From: Candidatus Rifleibacteriota bacterium
Lineage (GTDB): Bacteria; Muiribacteriota; Ozemobacteria; Ozemobacterales; Ozemobacteraceae
DNA: 13,541 bases
Direction: 5' to 3'
NCBI GenBank assembly: GCA_028691595.1
Contig: JAQUZA010000036.1
Coordinates: 1 to 13,541 of the forward strand
Numbering within the stretch: the first letter of the stretch is position 1; each line of letters begins with the position of its first letter. This document shows positions 8,201 to 13,541 of this stretch, piece after piece. The notes below the pieces were generated by a model that saw only the letters and a list, made by a program, of their open reading frames with translations, was not told where the DNA came from and did no database searches. The position numbers were made by a program, and so were the translations under genes.

Positions 8201-8314
8201 AGGCAGAATTGAGATTCCGGCATTTTTAAGGGTTTCGGCCATGTGTGCTGGCGAAACTGCCCCATAACCGAAACTGAAGCTGCTTGAAAAAGAAATTGGA
8301 CTAATTTCTGGCAT
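5291..8314 (-). CDS. DNA polymerase III alpha-subunit family protein, DnaE2-like, with inactive PHP domain
   Basis: This C-family DNA polymerase has 1007 residues, shorter than replicative DnaE (about 1160). Residues 1 to about 210 are a PHP domain in which both N-terminal metal-binding histidines are replaced (P6 and S10 by alignment with E. coli DnaE) and the following motif reads LTDEMTFAG, so it is probably catalytically dead. The palm contains GRGSAANS (320-327), PDIDLDF with the metal-binding D362 and D364, and KLDLL with D513 as the third aspartate, so the polymerase site looks intact. SSIIRPGVAESG (600-611) and VYQEDVMKVAHH (645-656) match DnaE2-like and short secondary DnaE proteins better than DnaE1. 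Helix-hairpin-helix (about 790-850) and OB-fold (926-1000) regions follow, and the protein stops there without the C-terminal tau-binding domain. A non-replicative repair or translesion role is inferred; no imuA, imuB or lexA neighbour is seen. The start has no clear ribosome site. Confidence 0.88.
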   Translation of the reverse strand: MPEISPISFSSSFSFGYGAVSPAHMAETLKNAGISILPLTDEMTFAGLHEALKAARTNDLHLLAGIRCSLSPAANLLFYPDDRSGFSSLNRSVSLFHRLKIEKCSVLPEISRWLRLNGRGRIIISGPVALDATEQLLSTGWQCFLAIQPGFSLQAQSQIIDFAGRLSISPIIAPDLLLAGKADVNLIRLVRSIRTGSLLSDIPLLVAQSPGDLSRCLELAKRFPNAARANLQFARQPTWIPEEGPLHMPEFFPTRAESCTMLRSLALSGLKRRYNSITPEIQSRFENELQVIANLGFADYFLVVNDITSKARELGHRVLGRGSAANSLISYVLDFTQVDPIKHQLYFERFLNSARKSPPDIDLDFSWRIRDQIYEHLLQRWGEEKVAMISTHISLRGRAALRETGKALGIKKADLDAATSLVGHSSLAEFLSDPARQSRYNLPAERLETLKPLFGLASQIEGLPVHFSIHAGGIVIAPGSIYDFTPTMPSSKVLPITQLEMHGIEKFGLVKLDLLSQRSLGVYSDLVKHREISPATINDSDENKPYQPPSDPEVIEKDPLVANALAKGLTMGVFYIESPGMRGLLEKLACNNYKGLIAASSIIRPGVAESGMMQEYIRRHHHPDGWKPLHPAMGSLLADTHGVMVYQEDVMKVAHHIAGFTLAEADMLRRAMSGKERDPNRMQETRTRFIEGAAAHGTDIKTAGEIWRQISSFCGYAFCKAHSASYAVLSLELLWLKLHFPGQFMAAVINNGGGFYGTQAYISESLRLGLQIRPPDINQSSMEFTCSDNTLLTGLKFITGLQLKTIDKILSQRLVRKFSSVADFAGRIQPAADELDALINSGAMSCFGSQASIRWHIKLSPGNSLFCEENPSLPPLAAQADTRERLILSEMRSLGFSVSGHPLEIFRRPEGVCNAEKLRQMAERRVKVFGLLIAAKSVTTSRGERMKFLTLEDQTGLIEVVMFPAAWNRNQLPFSHSSVLEITGRVKLDQGAITVHGETIKLHESTI

Positions 8315-8390
8315 TCGCTTATAATACTTTAACCGGAAATAAAATAATACTACCGTTTTGGCACTGTAGCAGACTGGTCAAGAGAGTTAA

Positions 8391-8420
8391 ATTTTAAGAA
8401 GCTGAAGTCGCGGTTTTGAA
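8391..8420 (-). promoter_or_regulatory. Weak promoter candidate for the dnaE-like gene
   Basis: On the minus strand TTCAAA (8420-8415) and TAAAAT (8396-8391) are separated by 18 bases, about 75 bases before the polymerase start codon. The match is modest (four and five of six consensus bases), and the region is AT-rich, so chance similarity is possible. Confidence 0.3.
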
Positions 8421-8466
8421 AAAAATCAGCAAGATCTGTATTTTTTTGAAACACAGGGTGTTTATT

Positions 8467-8494
8467 TTGCGTATAGATTTTAGAGTGATATGAT
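8467..8494 (+). promoter_or_regulatory. Extended -10 promoter for the secreted-protein pair
   Basis: TTGCGT (8467-8472), a 16-base spacer, then TATGAT (8489-8494) preceded by TGA, which forms an extended -10 element like the one found for the Sel1-like gene. Transcription would start near 8501, giving a 5' leader of about 60 bases to the ATG at 8560. Confidence 0.55.
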
Positions 8495-8559
8495 TGGCAT
8501 AACGTTCAAGTTTGCCAGAAGGTCAGGAAATTGATCGCGTATACCCACGGGAGGGAAAT

Positions 8560-9906
8560 ATGAAAAAAATTACCGGGTTTTTGATGGTTCTTGCTGTGCT
8601 TTTTTCTTTTTCTGTAATGATTACTGCCGAAGAAACAACTGCGCCCGCTGCTGATGAAACAGCCGCTGCGGCCTCAGGCGACGAAACGACTGCGCCTTCC
8701 GAAGAATCAGTTCTTCCCGATAACGCTGACATGACCCTCGGCATGAAGTCTGAAGACAATGTTATGCCGGCAACGTTCCGCGGTGGCGACCCTGACAGCA
8801 GTCTGGTGCACTGCCTTGAAGACGTTTATTACGAAAAACACGAGCATTCTCTTATCTACAAAGAAGATGCTGCTGAACTCGCCGATGGTGCAAAATTCGA
8901 ATCAGACCCCAACATCACCTGGGACACCAAGGTAAAAGATGCTGACGGCAACTGGAAAACTCTGACTTCAGCCAATACCAATATGGCAGCTGACGGCGGC
9001 AAATTTTATGCCCCGGGCGAATATCAGATTGGTAACAGTGGTGCCCGTCAGGTTGGGGCCAGTTCCTCAGGTGCCGATAACGAAGCTATCGGCGAAGGTG
9101 ACGATCCTACCGATGATGAAGAAGAAGCAGCTGGCGGCGACGAAACCGATACTGCCCTGGTCGATGAAAACGGCAACACAGAAACCGAAACCAAGACCGT
9201 TACTGCTCAGCAGTCAATGGGTGTTCAGGTTCATGATGTAACTTCACCTGACCTCTGGGTTGCTTTCCAGGAAGGTGCCGGTAAGGTTGATATGGCCGCC
9301 ACCGAACAGGAACTCAAGGGTAAAATGATGGATAAAATCATTTCGACTCTTGGTCGCCCTTTCTCGACCAACGCTGATGACTACGCAGAAGCCAGTTATA
9401 TGTTCATCGATGAAGGTGATGAAACCGAACGCGACAGAGTACCATTTGAAAAAACTGCCAGACTGTCTGTGGCTGGTGCTCTCTTCAATGAACGCGGCGC
9501 TCCCAAATTTGAAAGTAAGGCCGTTGATTCAAGAACCCTCGATGAAGAAACCATGACCCGCCAGGTTCATGTTGCCGGTGGCGAAAAAAGCGCTCTTAAA
9601 GGTGTGTTTGTAAGACGCAACGTGCCTTTCATTTTTGCCGCTATGGCCGTAGACAATGGCGATAACCGCGCCAAAGCCGGCGAAGTTGCCTGCAGAATCG
9701 AAAAGGCCGATGGCACTGAAGTTGAAAAAGATGGCAACAGCTACCTGTTCCGTGTTCCTAACTTCCCCCGTGATAATTATGAAGATCAGCCCGAATATTT
9801 CTTTGTAGCCAAGGGTAGCGACAAGTCAGGCAACCTGACCACCGTCAGAACCCCCCTCTATGTCGTAGATATCCAGGCATCCTTTGAAGGTGGCAGAAAT
9901 CAGTAA
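8560..9906 (+). CDS. Secreted acidic protein of unknown function, paralogue of the next gene
   Basis: The ATG at 8560 has GGGAGGG (8549-8555) just upstream and opens a classic Sec signal peptide: MKK, a hydrophobic core to about residue 20, and likely cleavage after ITA (residue 23). The protein has 448 residues. After the signal comes a Thr/Ala/Glu-rich tether (24-50), a beta-rich region with NITWDTKV (118-125), a very acidic low-complexity linker (172-213, with DDPTDDEEEA), then VQVHDVTSPDL (222-232), VAGALFN (304-310), and a final beta-rich part ending in SDKSGNLTT and TPLYVVDIQ. The D-x-S-G-N motif recalls edges of Ig-like or fibronectin III-like folds. There is no lipobox, membrane anchor or catalytic motif, so an extracytoplasmic structural or binding protein is likely. 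I do not recognise a named family. It is the first gene of a two-gene unit, and the next gene shares its motif order. Confidence 0.8.
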   Translation: MKKITGFLMVLAVLFSFSVMITAEETTAPAADETAAAASGDETTAPSEESVLPDNADMTLGMKSEDNVMPATFRGGDPDSSLVHCLEDVYYEKHEHSLIYKEDAAELADGAKFESDPNITWDTKVKDADGNWKTLTSANTNMAADGGKFYAPGEYQIGNSGARQVGASSSGADNEAIGEGDDPTDDEEEAAGGDETDTALVDENGNTETETKTVTAQQSMGVQVHDVTSPDLWVAFQEGAGKVDMAATEQELKGKMMDKIISTLGRPFSTNADDYAEASYMFIDEGDETERDRVPFEKTARLSVAGALFNERGAPKFESKAVDSRTLDEETMTRQVHVAGGEKSALKGVFVRRNVPFIFAAMAVDNGDNRAKAGEVACRIEKADGTEVEKDGNSYLFRVPNFPRDNYEDQPEYFFVAKGSDKSGNLTTVRTPLYVVDIQASFEGGRNQ

Positions 9907-9927
9907 GAGATGTTAACAGTTCAAGCC

Positions 9928-10941
9928 ATGAAAAAGACTTTTATCTGTTTGTTTTCTGCTGTTGTCGCCCTCGGTTCGATGGTATCAGCTCAGGAGCCCC
10001 AGACCGGGGCTCCTGCCAACCTCGAAAAAACTCCCTGGCTTAAGGGTGTTGAGATCAGCCCTTATCCAGTTGACATCAGCCCGGTAATCCCTCTTAAAAT
10101 CTACGCTGAAAACGGCGAAGCCATACCTGCAACTCTTACTGAAGATGTTCCCCTGGTTGTGGTAGCCGATACAGCGGTTTTTGAAGCAGACCCCCCAACC
10201 GAATACAAGGGTCAGCAGATTCCCAACCCGCAATGGGTAGAGAATGCTGCAATTTCCTGGTTCTTCATCGACTGGGAAAAGAATAAGAACCATATGGCTT
10301 CTGTTAGCGAACCGCTGGCAGCTAATCAGATGGTCATTATTCCGACAATGCCCACCGGCAAAGGTGCCATAACCTGTCACATTGCCAGAAAGATGCGTTA
10401 TGACCTTCCCGAACCCGGCCGAAAAAAGAGCACCTTCGCAAATTCGAGCGGTGCAAAAGATGTGAGAGTTCTGGATATCACTCCGCCTCTCTGCGGTCTT
10501 GAAATCAGTGTGGAAAACGGCCCAAGCGGTGCCTGCTGGCCGGTCGAAAACCCGCCCGATAAATATCCGCTGCCCAAACAGGCCGATGTTTTTCTCAGTG
10601 GCGCATTGTTCAATGCCGCCGACCAGGATGTCCTGATTCAAGGCCTTGAACTCGGAAACAACATGATTGTCAGGCCTGAACAGGGTGCACTTACTGTTGC
10701 AGCCGATGCCAAATTAACCATCAGGGTAATCGGCGGCGATAACTACAAGCTTGATAACAGCAAGCTGAAATTTGGTCTGTGTAACGGTGCTGGCGGCGTT
10801 CCATCGCCCGTTGGCCCCGAAAATGCCGAACTCCTTGATCTGAGTAAGCTCAAACTTCCCGAGGCTCCATATCTGTATCTTGATGCAACCGATGTCGCCG
10901 GCAATCAGCAGGTGATGTTCGTTCCGGTGAAAATTAAATGA
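9928..10941 (+). CDS. Secreted protein of unknown function, second member of the paralogous pair
   Basis: The protein has 337 residues from the ATG at 9928, which directly opens a Sec signal peptide: MKK, hydrophobic core, predicted cleavage after VSA at residue 21. An in-frame ATG at 9910 would add six residues and lies only three bases after the previous stop; neither start has a strong ribosome site, so translational coupling to the upstream gene is likely. Visible parts are a beta-rich N-terminal region with AISWFFIDWEK (108-118), then DVRVLDITPPL (178-188), FLSGALFN (222-229) and TDVAGN (321-326) near the C-terminus. The same landmarks occur in the same order in the upstream protein, but here the acidic linker is missing. 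There are four cysteines in the mature part (C150, C189, C203, C285), so disulfides are possible. No known family was recognised; the location is inferred to be periplasmic or extracellular. Confidence 0.78.
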   Translation: MKKTFICLFSAVVALGSMVSAQEPQTGAPANLEKTPWLKGVEISPYPVDISPVIPLKIYAENGEAIPATLTEDVPLVVVADTAVFEADPPTEYKGQQIPNPQWVENAAISWFFIDWEKNKNHMASVSEPLAANQMVIIPTMPTGKGAITCHIARKMRYDLPEPGRKKSTFANSSGAKDVRVLDITPPLCGLEISVENGPSGACWPVENPPDKYPLPKQADVFLSGALFNAADQDVLIQGLELGNNMIVRPEQGALTVAADAKLTIRVIGGDNYKLDNSKLKFGLCNGAGGVPSPVGPENAELLDLSKLKLPEAPYLYLDATDVAGNQQVMFVPVKIK

Positions 10942-10969
10942 CCTGTTGATATTGCCCGAAAAGATCGAT

Positions 10970-11003
10970 AAAAAGCCAGGGGAAAAAGCTCTCCTGGCTT
11001 TTT
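10970..11003 (+). terminator. Intrinsic terminator after the secreted-protein pair
   Basis: GCCAGGGG (10975-10982) pairs with CTCCTGGC (10991-10998), one G-U pair included, around an eight-base loop. The stem is preceded by AAAAA and followed by TTTTT, then ATTTT. It separates the two secreted-protein genes from the pseudopilin cluster. Confidence 0.88.
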
Positions 11004-11059
11004 ATTTTGTTGCTGAGTTTTAAGCCTGCGTATGTTATTCTTAACTTGAAAGACGACCA

Positions 11060-11710
11060 ATGCAGAAGATTAGAATAAAAAACAGGAATGGAATCACTTT
11101 TATCGAGGTGATGATCGCTTTTCTCATTCTCGGTGTAATTTTCCTTCCCATTTTCTTTTTTCTTACCGGGGCAGTTCGCGATACTGAGAAATTTTATACC
11201 GAGACCATAGCTATTTCCCGGGCAAAGTTCATCATGGACACCCTGATGTTTCAGATGCCGTGGTGGGCGATCAAAGACGGCAACCCTTGCGGGTTTACCG
11301 CCTACAACAGTGTTACCAAAGAGACAGACTCCGGAGTCGGCGGCCTGATAAGCCGTGCGGTTCCGAAAATGTTCGGAGACGGAAGCTCGGTTGCCGGTGA
11401 GTTTAAGGGTAACGGTCTTTTTGTCTGCCGGAAGGGCTTCCGATACCGTGCTCGCGCCAAGGTTGTCGATCTTGATTATGATTCTACCTCGGCAAATCCG
11501 GTGGTTTTTTCAATTCCAATACCGGGTTCTCTTGATCGCCATGAATTCCAGATCAACCAGCTGGTTTCAAAAAGAGATGATAAATTTAACCTCATAAAAA
11601 AGATCGTTGTTCAGGTTAAATGGTCTAATAATAAAAATAGAGACCCTGACAAAGACCCTTTTGCCAAAAGTATTTTTCTGGTCGGGTTTAAATCTGACCT
11701 GGAAGGTTGA
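11060..11710 (+). CDS. Pseudopilin with type IV prepilin N-terminus (GspI-like)
   Basis: The protein has 216 residues. The N-terminus MQKIRIKNRNG is basic and ends in the prepilin peptidase site, followed by ITFIEVMIAFLILG. This gives Gly at -1, a hydrophobic first residue and Glu at +5 (E16 of the precursor), with one membrane helix of about 22 residues. These features define a type IV prepilin or type II secretion pseudopilin that would be cleaved and N-methylated by PilD/GspO and assembled from the inner membrane. The globular part is not distinctive. Size and the IEVMIAFLIL string are closest to minor pseudopilins of the GspI/PilV type, but that assignment is tentative. There is no strong ribosome site; the AUG follows GAAAGACGACCA. 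It heads a three-gene cluster, and the next start codon follows its stop by four bases. Confidence 0.78.
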   Translation: MQKIRIKNRNGITFIEVMIAFLILGVIFLPIFFFLTGAVRDTEKFYTETIAISRAKFIMDTLMFQMPWWAIKDGNPCGFTAYNSVTKETDSGVGGLISRAVPKMFGDGSSVAGEFKGNGLFVCRKGFRYRARAKVVDLDYDSTSANPVVFSIPIPGSLDRHEFQINQLVSKRDDKFNLIKKIVVQVKWSNNKNRDPDKDPFAKSIFLVGFKSDLEG

Positions 11711-11714
11711 CCAG

Positions 11715-12251
11715 ATGAACAAAAGAACAGGTGTAGCGATAGTTGTGGTTTTGTTTTTCGCGTTTTCAATCGCGATTATTTTGTTCTTCATGCTGCATTC
11801 GAATACCAATCTGGCTTTCCAGAACAAACAGACCGTTTATCAGATGCAGGCCTACTATCTTGCCCAGTCAGGTATGCAACACGCCAAACTGCAGCTGCGC
11901 CTGCTGCCAAAAGAAACCTATGAATTTTTCTCGAAAAACGGCACTGGCAATCCTTATGCAGACATTGATTCCTCCAATTACCCGCCAACAGCGATGGGAG
12001 TTTTCAGTAAAAATAATGTCGGTTATGACCTCTTCAAGCCTGGCAGTGCCCCTGATGAAAAGTTTCCCTATGGCGGCAAATACCTTGTTCAAAATCTTGA
12101 ACTGCTCGGTTCGCATGACCGGATGAAAATGGTTCAGGATGGCTATCGAATTGCTGTGAAAGCACAGGTAGATGGCGGCCGCGGCAAGACTTATGAAGAA
12201 GAATTGACTGAAGAATTAATCGTCTCCAGATACACCGGAGGGATTAAATGA
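11715..12251 (+). CDS. GspK/PilX-like minor pseudopilin without Glu5
   Basis: The protein has 178 residues from the ATG at 11715, preceded by GGAAGG (11701-11706) with eight bases spacing; the same frame stays open upstream but overlaps the previous gene and is ignored. The N-terminus MNKRTG is followed by VAIVVVLFFAFSIAIILFFML, a short basic leader plus membrane helix, with Val instead of Glu at mature position 5. Loss of Glu5 is typical of GspK, and PilX-type N-termini are similar. AYYLAQSGMQHAK (about 45-57) matches the conserved helix after the membrane segment in GspK/PilX proteins. The rest is a short soluble domain, much smaller than canonical GspK (about 300 residues), so a PilX-like protein is equally possible. 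A likely role is capping the pseudopilus tip with its neighbours. Its stop codon overlaps the next start (ATGA). Confidence 0.72.
   Translation: MNKRTGVAIVVVLFFAFSIAIILFFMLHSNTNLAFQNKQTVYQMQAYYLAQSGMQHAKLQLRLLPKETYEFFSKNGTGNPYADIDSSNYPPTAMGVFSKNNVGYDLFKPGSAPDEKFPYGGKYLVQNLELLGSHDRMKMVQDGYRIAVKAQVDGGRGKTYEEELTEELIVSRYTGGIK
12237..12242 (+). promoter_or_regulatory. Shine-Dalgarno site for the GspJ-like gene
   Basis: GGAGGG lies inside the end of the preceding gene, five bases before ATG 12248 and eight before the adjacent in-frame ATG at 12251. Either codon could be used; the second has the better spacing. Confidence 0.6.
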
Positions 12252-13303
12252 TGCAGCCATCTTGTGCTCGAAGCCGGTTCGGGGTGACGCTGGTCGAGAT
12301 AATTCTGGCCGTTCTCATGCTAAGCCTTTTATTTGGCTCGGCCAATGGTGTTATGACCTATTCGCGCCGCGAAACCGAAAAGGGCTTCTGGATTCAGCAG
12401 GCAATTACGCAATTGCGCAACTCTACCCGTGCGATTGCCATGAAAATGAAGCAGACTTCATATCCTTCGACCCTTATAAGAAGCTCTTCAGGCGAAGAAA
12501 AGGTTATGTCTTTCAAAGAAAGGCGTGAATATGATTCAAGCGGGCGCCTGCGAAAACTCGACATCAACCCGAGCGATGCCTACGAACTCCATTCGGTTAT
12601 CAGTGGTTCGGGGGCAGTTCTGCCGTCTTTTGTCGAGCAGACCATCATGTATTTTCCCATTTGTGAGCCTGAACGTGATTACGAAACCGGTTACACCCCC
12701 GGAACCATAACCTGGATTCACATTGTTCTTCGCCCCGCGACCGATTATCGTACTTCCGGGTTAGGTGCCATCCACATGGATGAACACCAGGAAACCTACG
12801 ATACCCGTTCTACACCTGTTACAAGAGCCTTTGCCCTCAACAGAACTTTTGATAAGTCAATACCGATAATTCGCAGTAAAGAATTGGTTACTCATGTTCG
12901 CGAAGTATTAATAGATTATGACGAGATTAAATCGATGAAGGGCGTTTATGTTACCAAGGCTGGTGCTCTCTCTGACCCGATTTTTGCCAAAAGAACCATG
13001 ATTTCAATGAGTATCAGCTGCTGTCACCCCAAAGATAAAAAGATCTGGATGAGCGATCAGTGTTCGGTTATCAATAATGTCGAAATGATTAAACTGCCAA
13101 GCCCCCCGATGATTGAGCTGGTAAAAATAATCTCGACCGGCACTGGAGGTTCGGCCCAGGTTAAGCTCAATGGTAGCGATAAGACAGTTAATAAGGGCGA
13201 TATGTTGAACGATTTCAAGGTTGAAAATTTTCTTGATGATGCCCTGGTACTGATTGACCCTGCCACTGGCATCGAGACTTATCTGACAAAGCTCGATGAA
13301 TGA
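12248..13303 (+). CDS. GspJ-like pseudopilin with a C-terminal GspC/PilP-like segment
   Basis: The protein has 351 residues. The leader MMQPSCARSRFG ends at a prepilin peptidase site followed by VTLVEIILAVLMLSLLFG, with Glu at +5 (E17) and one membrane helix. The periplasmic part up to about residue 250 is similar in layout to GspJ/PilW-type minor pseudopilins (for example the long amphipathic N-terminal region with QLRNSTRAIAMKM). GspJ is normally about 200 residues; this one has roughly 100 more. Residues about 286-347 (PPMIELVKIIST, GGSAQVKLNG, VNKGDMLNDFKV, LVLIDPATG) read like the small beta-domain of GspC and PilP: a repeated strand pattern with a central 'GD.L..F.V' turn. That would fuse a pseudopilin to a domain normally found in an inner-membrane protein that contacts the secretin. 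The pseudopilin call is firm; the C-terminal domain call is my pattern recognition. The start overlaps the previous stop, so translation is coupled. Confidence 0.75.
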   Translation: MMQPSCARSRFGVTLVEIILAVLMLSLLFGSANGVMTYSRRETEKGFWIQQAITQLRNSTRAIAMKMKQTSYPSTLIRSSSGEEKVMSFKERREYDSSGRLRKLDINPSDAYELHSVISGSGAVLPSFVEQTIMYFPICEPERDYETGYTPGTITWIHIVLRPATDYRTSGLGAIHMDEHQETYDTRSTPVTRAFALNRTFDKSIPIIRSKELVTHVREVLIDYDEIKSMKGVYVTKAGALSDPIFAKRTMISMSISCCHPKDKKIWMSDQCSVINNVEMIKLPSPPMIELVKIISTGTGGSAQVKLNGSDKTVNKGDMLNDFKVENFLDDALVLIDPATGIETYLTKLDE

Positions 13304-13330
13304 GCCGGGCTTTTTTTAACCTCCGGCTTT
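13289..13330 (+). terminator. Weak terminator-like signal after the pseudopilin cluster
   Basis: Two alternative short hairpins flank the stop codon: AAGCTC with GGGCTT (13289-13294 / 13307-13312, one G-U pair) leading into TTTTTTT (13311-13317), and AGCCGG with CCGGCT (13303-13308 / 13323-13328) leading into TTTT. Both stems are only six pairs, so efficiency is doubtful. Confidence 0.4.
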
Positions 13331-13358
13331 TGCTCCTGCTGAATATTCATGTGGTTTT

Positions 13359-13381
13359 GCCGCTCTGCCTTTGGCAGCGGT
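13359..13381. other. Small hairpin in the 190-base gap before the last gene
   Basis: CCGC-TC-TGCC / GGCA-GCGG (13360-13380) form an eight-pair stem with a two-base bulge and a TTT loop. No T-run follows, so it is not an ordinary terminator. The rest of 13304-13493 is AT-rich, with a long A-tract near 13416-13430; I see no gene or RNA in it. Confidence 0.35.
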
Positions 13382-13493
13382 AGAAATAGTATTGGTTTCT
13401 GCAGATTTCTTCACAAAAAAGAAAAAAAATTAACTAAACGAAAATACCCCAACTACACGATAGTTATCTGGAAACTAATAATTGGGGAAAAGC

Positions 13494-13541
13494 ATGAAGG
13501 AAAAAAGATATTCGATTGCCAATGTTCAGCAGATGATTAAT
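13494..13541 (+). CDS. 5' end of an unidentified gene, cut by the window edge
   Basis: The ATG at 13494 is preceded by GGGG (13484-13487) six bases upstream and opens a frame that stays open to the window end, giving 16 residues that begin MKEKRYSIANVQQMIN. This is too short to identify. It is polar with no signal peptide start, so a cytoplasmic product is likely. The longer overlapping frame starting at 13349 is less credible because it lacks a ribosome site. Confidence 0.5.
   Translation, partial: MKEKRYSIANVQQMIN

Noticed and set aside
4213..8314. A functional dnaE-fabH operon
   Set aside because: The genes are co-directional with a 64-base gap, but a promoter candidate with 17-base spacing lies in the gap and no functional link is known, so I treat them as probably independent.
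9985..10641. A 218-codon open frame on the minus strand
   Set aside because: It lies wholly inside the second secreted-protein gene, which has a signal peptide and paralogue support. The antisense translation shows no recognisable domain and no ribosome site.
11607..11714. An upstream extension of the GspK/PilX-like frame
   Set aside because: It overlaps the end of the first pseudopilin gene and would bury the membrane helix behind 36 residues; the ATG at 11715 has a well-spaced ribosome site.
13349..13540. A 63-codon plus-strand frame near the right end
   Set aside because: It has no ribosome site, begins inside a hairpin, translates to a low-quality basic sequence, and overlaps a better start at 13494 in another frame.
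1..13541. CRISPR arrays, tRNA or rRNA genes, insertion sequences, attachment sites
   Set aside because: I saw no regularly spaced repeats, cloverleaf-like segments, transposase or integrase frames, or flanking direct or inverted repeats beyond the terminators listed.

Overview
The window looks like a piece of chromosome from a Gram-negative, anaerobic, fermentative bacterium. This is inferred from an [FeFe]-hydrogenase maturase (HydF), two secreted proteins with Sec signal peptides, type II secretion/type IV pilus-like pseudopilins and a gingipain-type (C25) cysteine peptidase. I cannot fix the phylum from the sequence; a candidate-phylum lineage with many pseudopilins and secreted proteins would fit. 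There are no rRNA, tRNA, CRISPR, phage or insertion-sequence signals.

Layout. (1) 1-621 (+): the 3' end of a C25 peptidase gene, closed by a long hairpin terminator. (2) 832-2532 (-): a cytoplasmic protein with two Cys-rich zinc-ribbon-like blocks followed by Sel1-like repeats, behind an extended -10 promoter. (3) 2918-4123 (+): hydF, converging on fabH across a shared hairpin terminator. (4) 4213-8314 (-): fabH and, upstream of it, a 1007-residue DnaE-family polymerase whose N-terminal PHP domain has lost its metal ligands. fabH has its own promoter candidate. (5) 8560-10941 (+): two consecutive secreted proteins of unknown function that share motif order and look like diverged paralogues. 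They run from an extended -10 promoter to a strong terminator. (6) 11060-13303 (+): a tightly packed, translationally coupled cluster of three pseudopilin-like proteins. The last carries a C-terminal segment resembling the GspC/PilP periplasmic domain. (7) 13494-end (+): the first 16 codons of another gene.

How they fit together. The three pseudopilins (one GspI-like, one GspK/PilX-like without Glu5, one GspJ-like) probably form the tip of a secretion pseudopilus or pilus. The fusion of a GspJ-like pseudopilin to a GspC/PilP-like segment is the most unusual thing in the window. The two secreted paralogues lie just upstream, separated by a terminator, so a functional tie to the pseudopilins is only a guess. 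HydF, FabH, the polymerase and the Sel1 protein appear to be independent transcription units.
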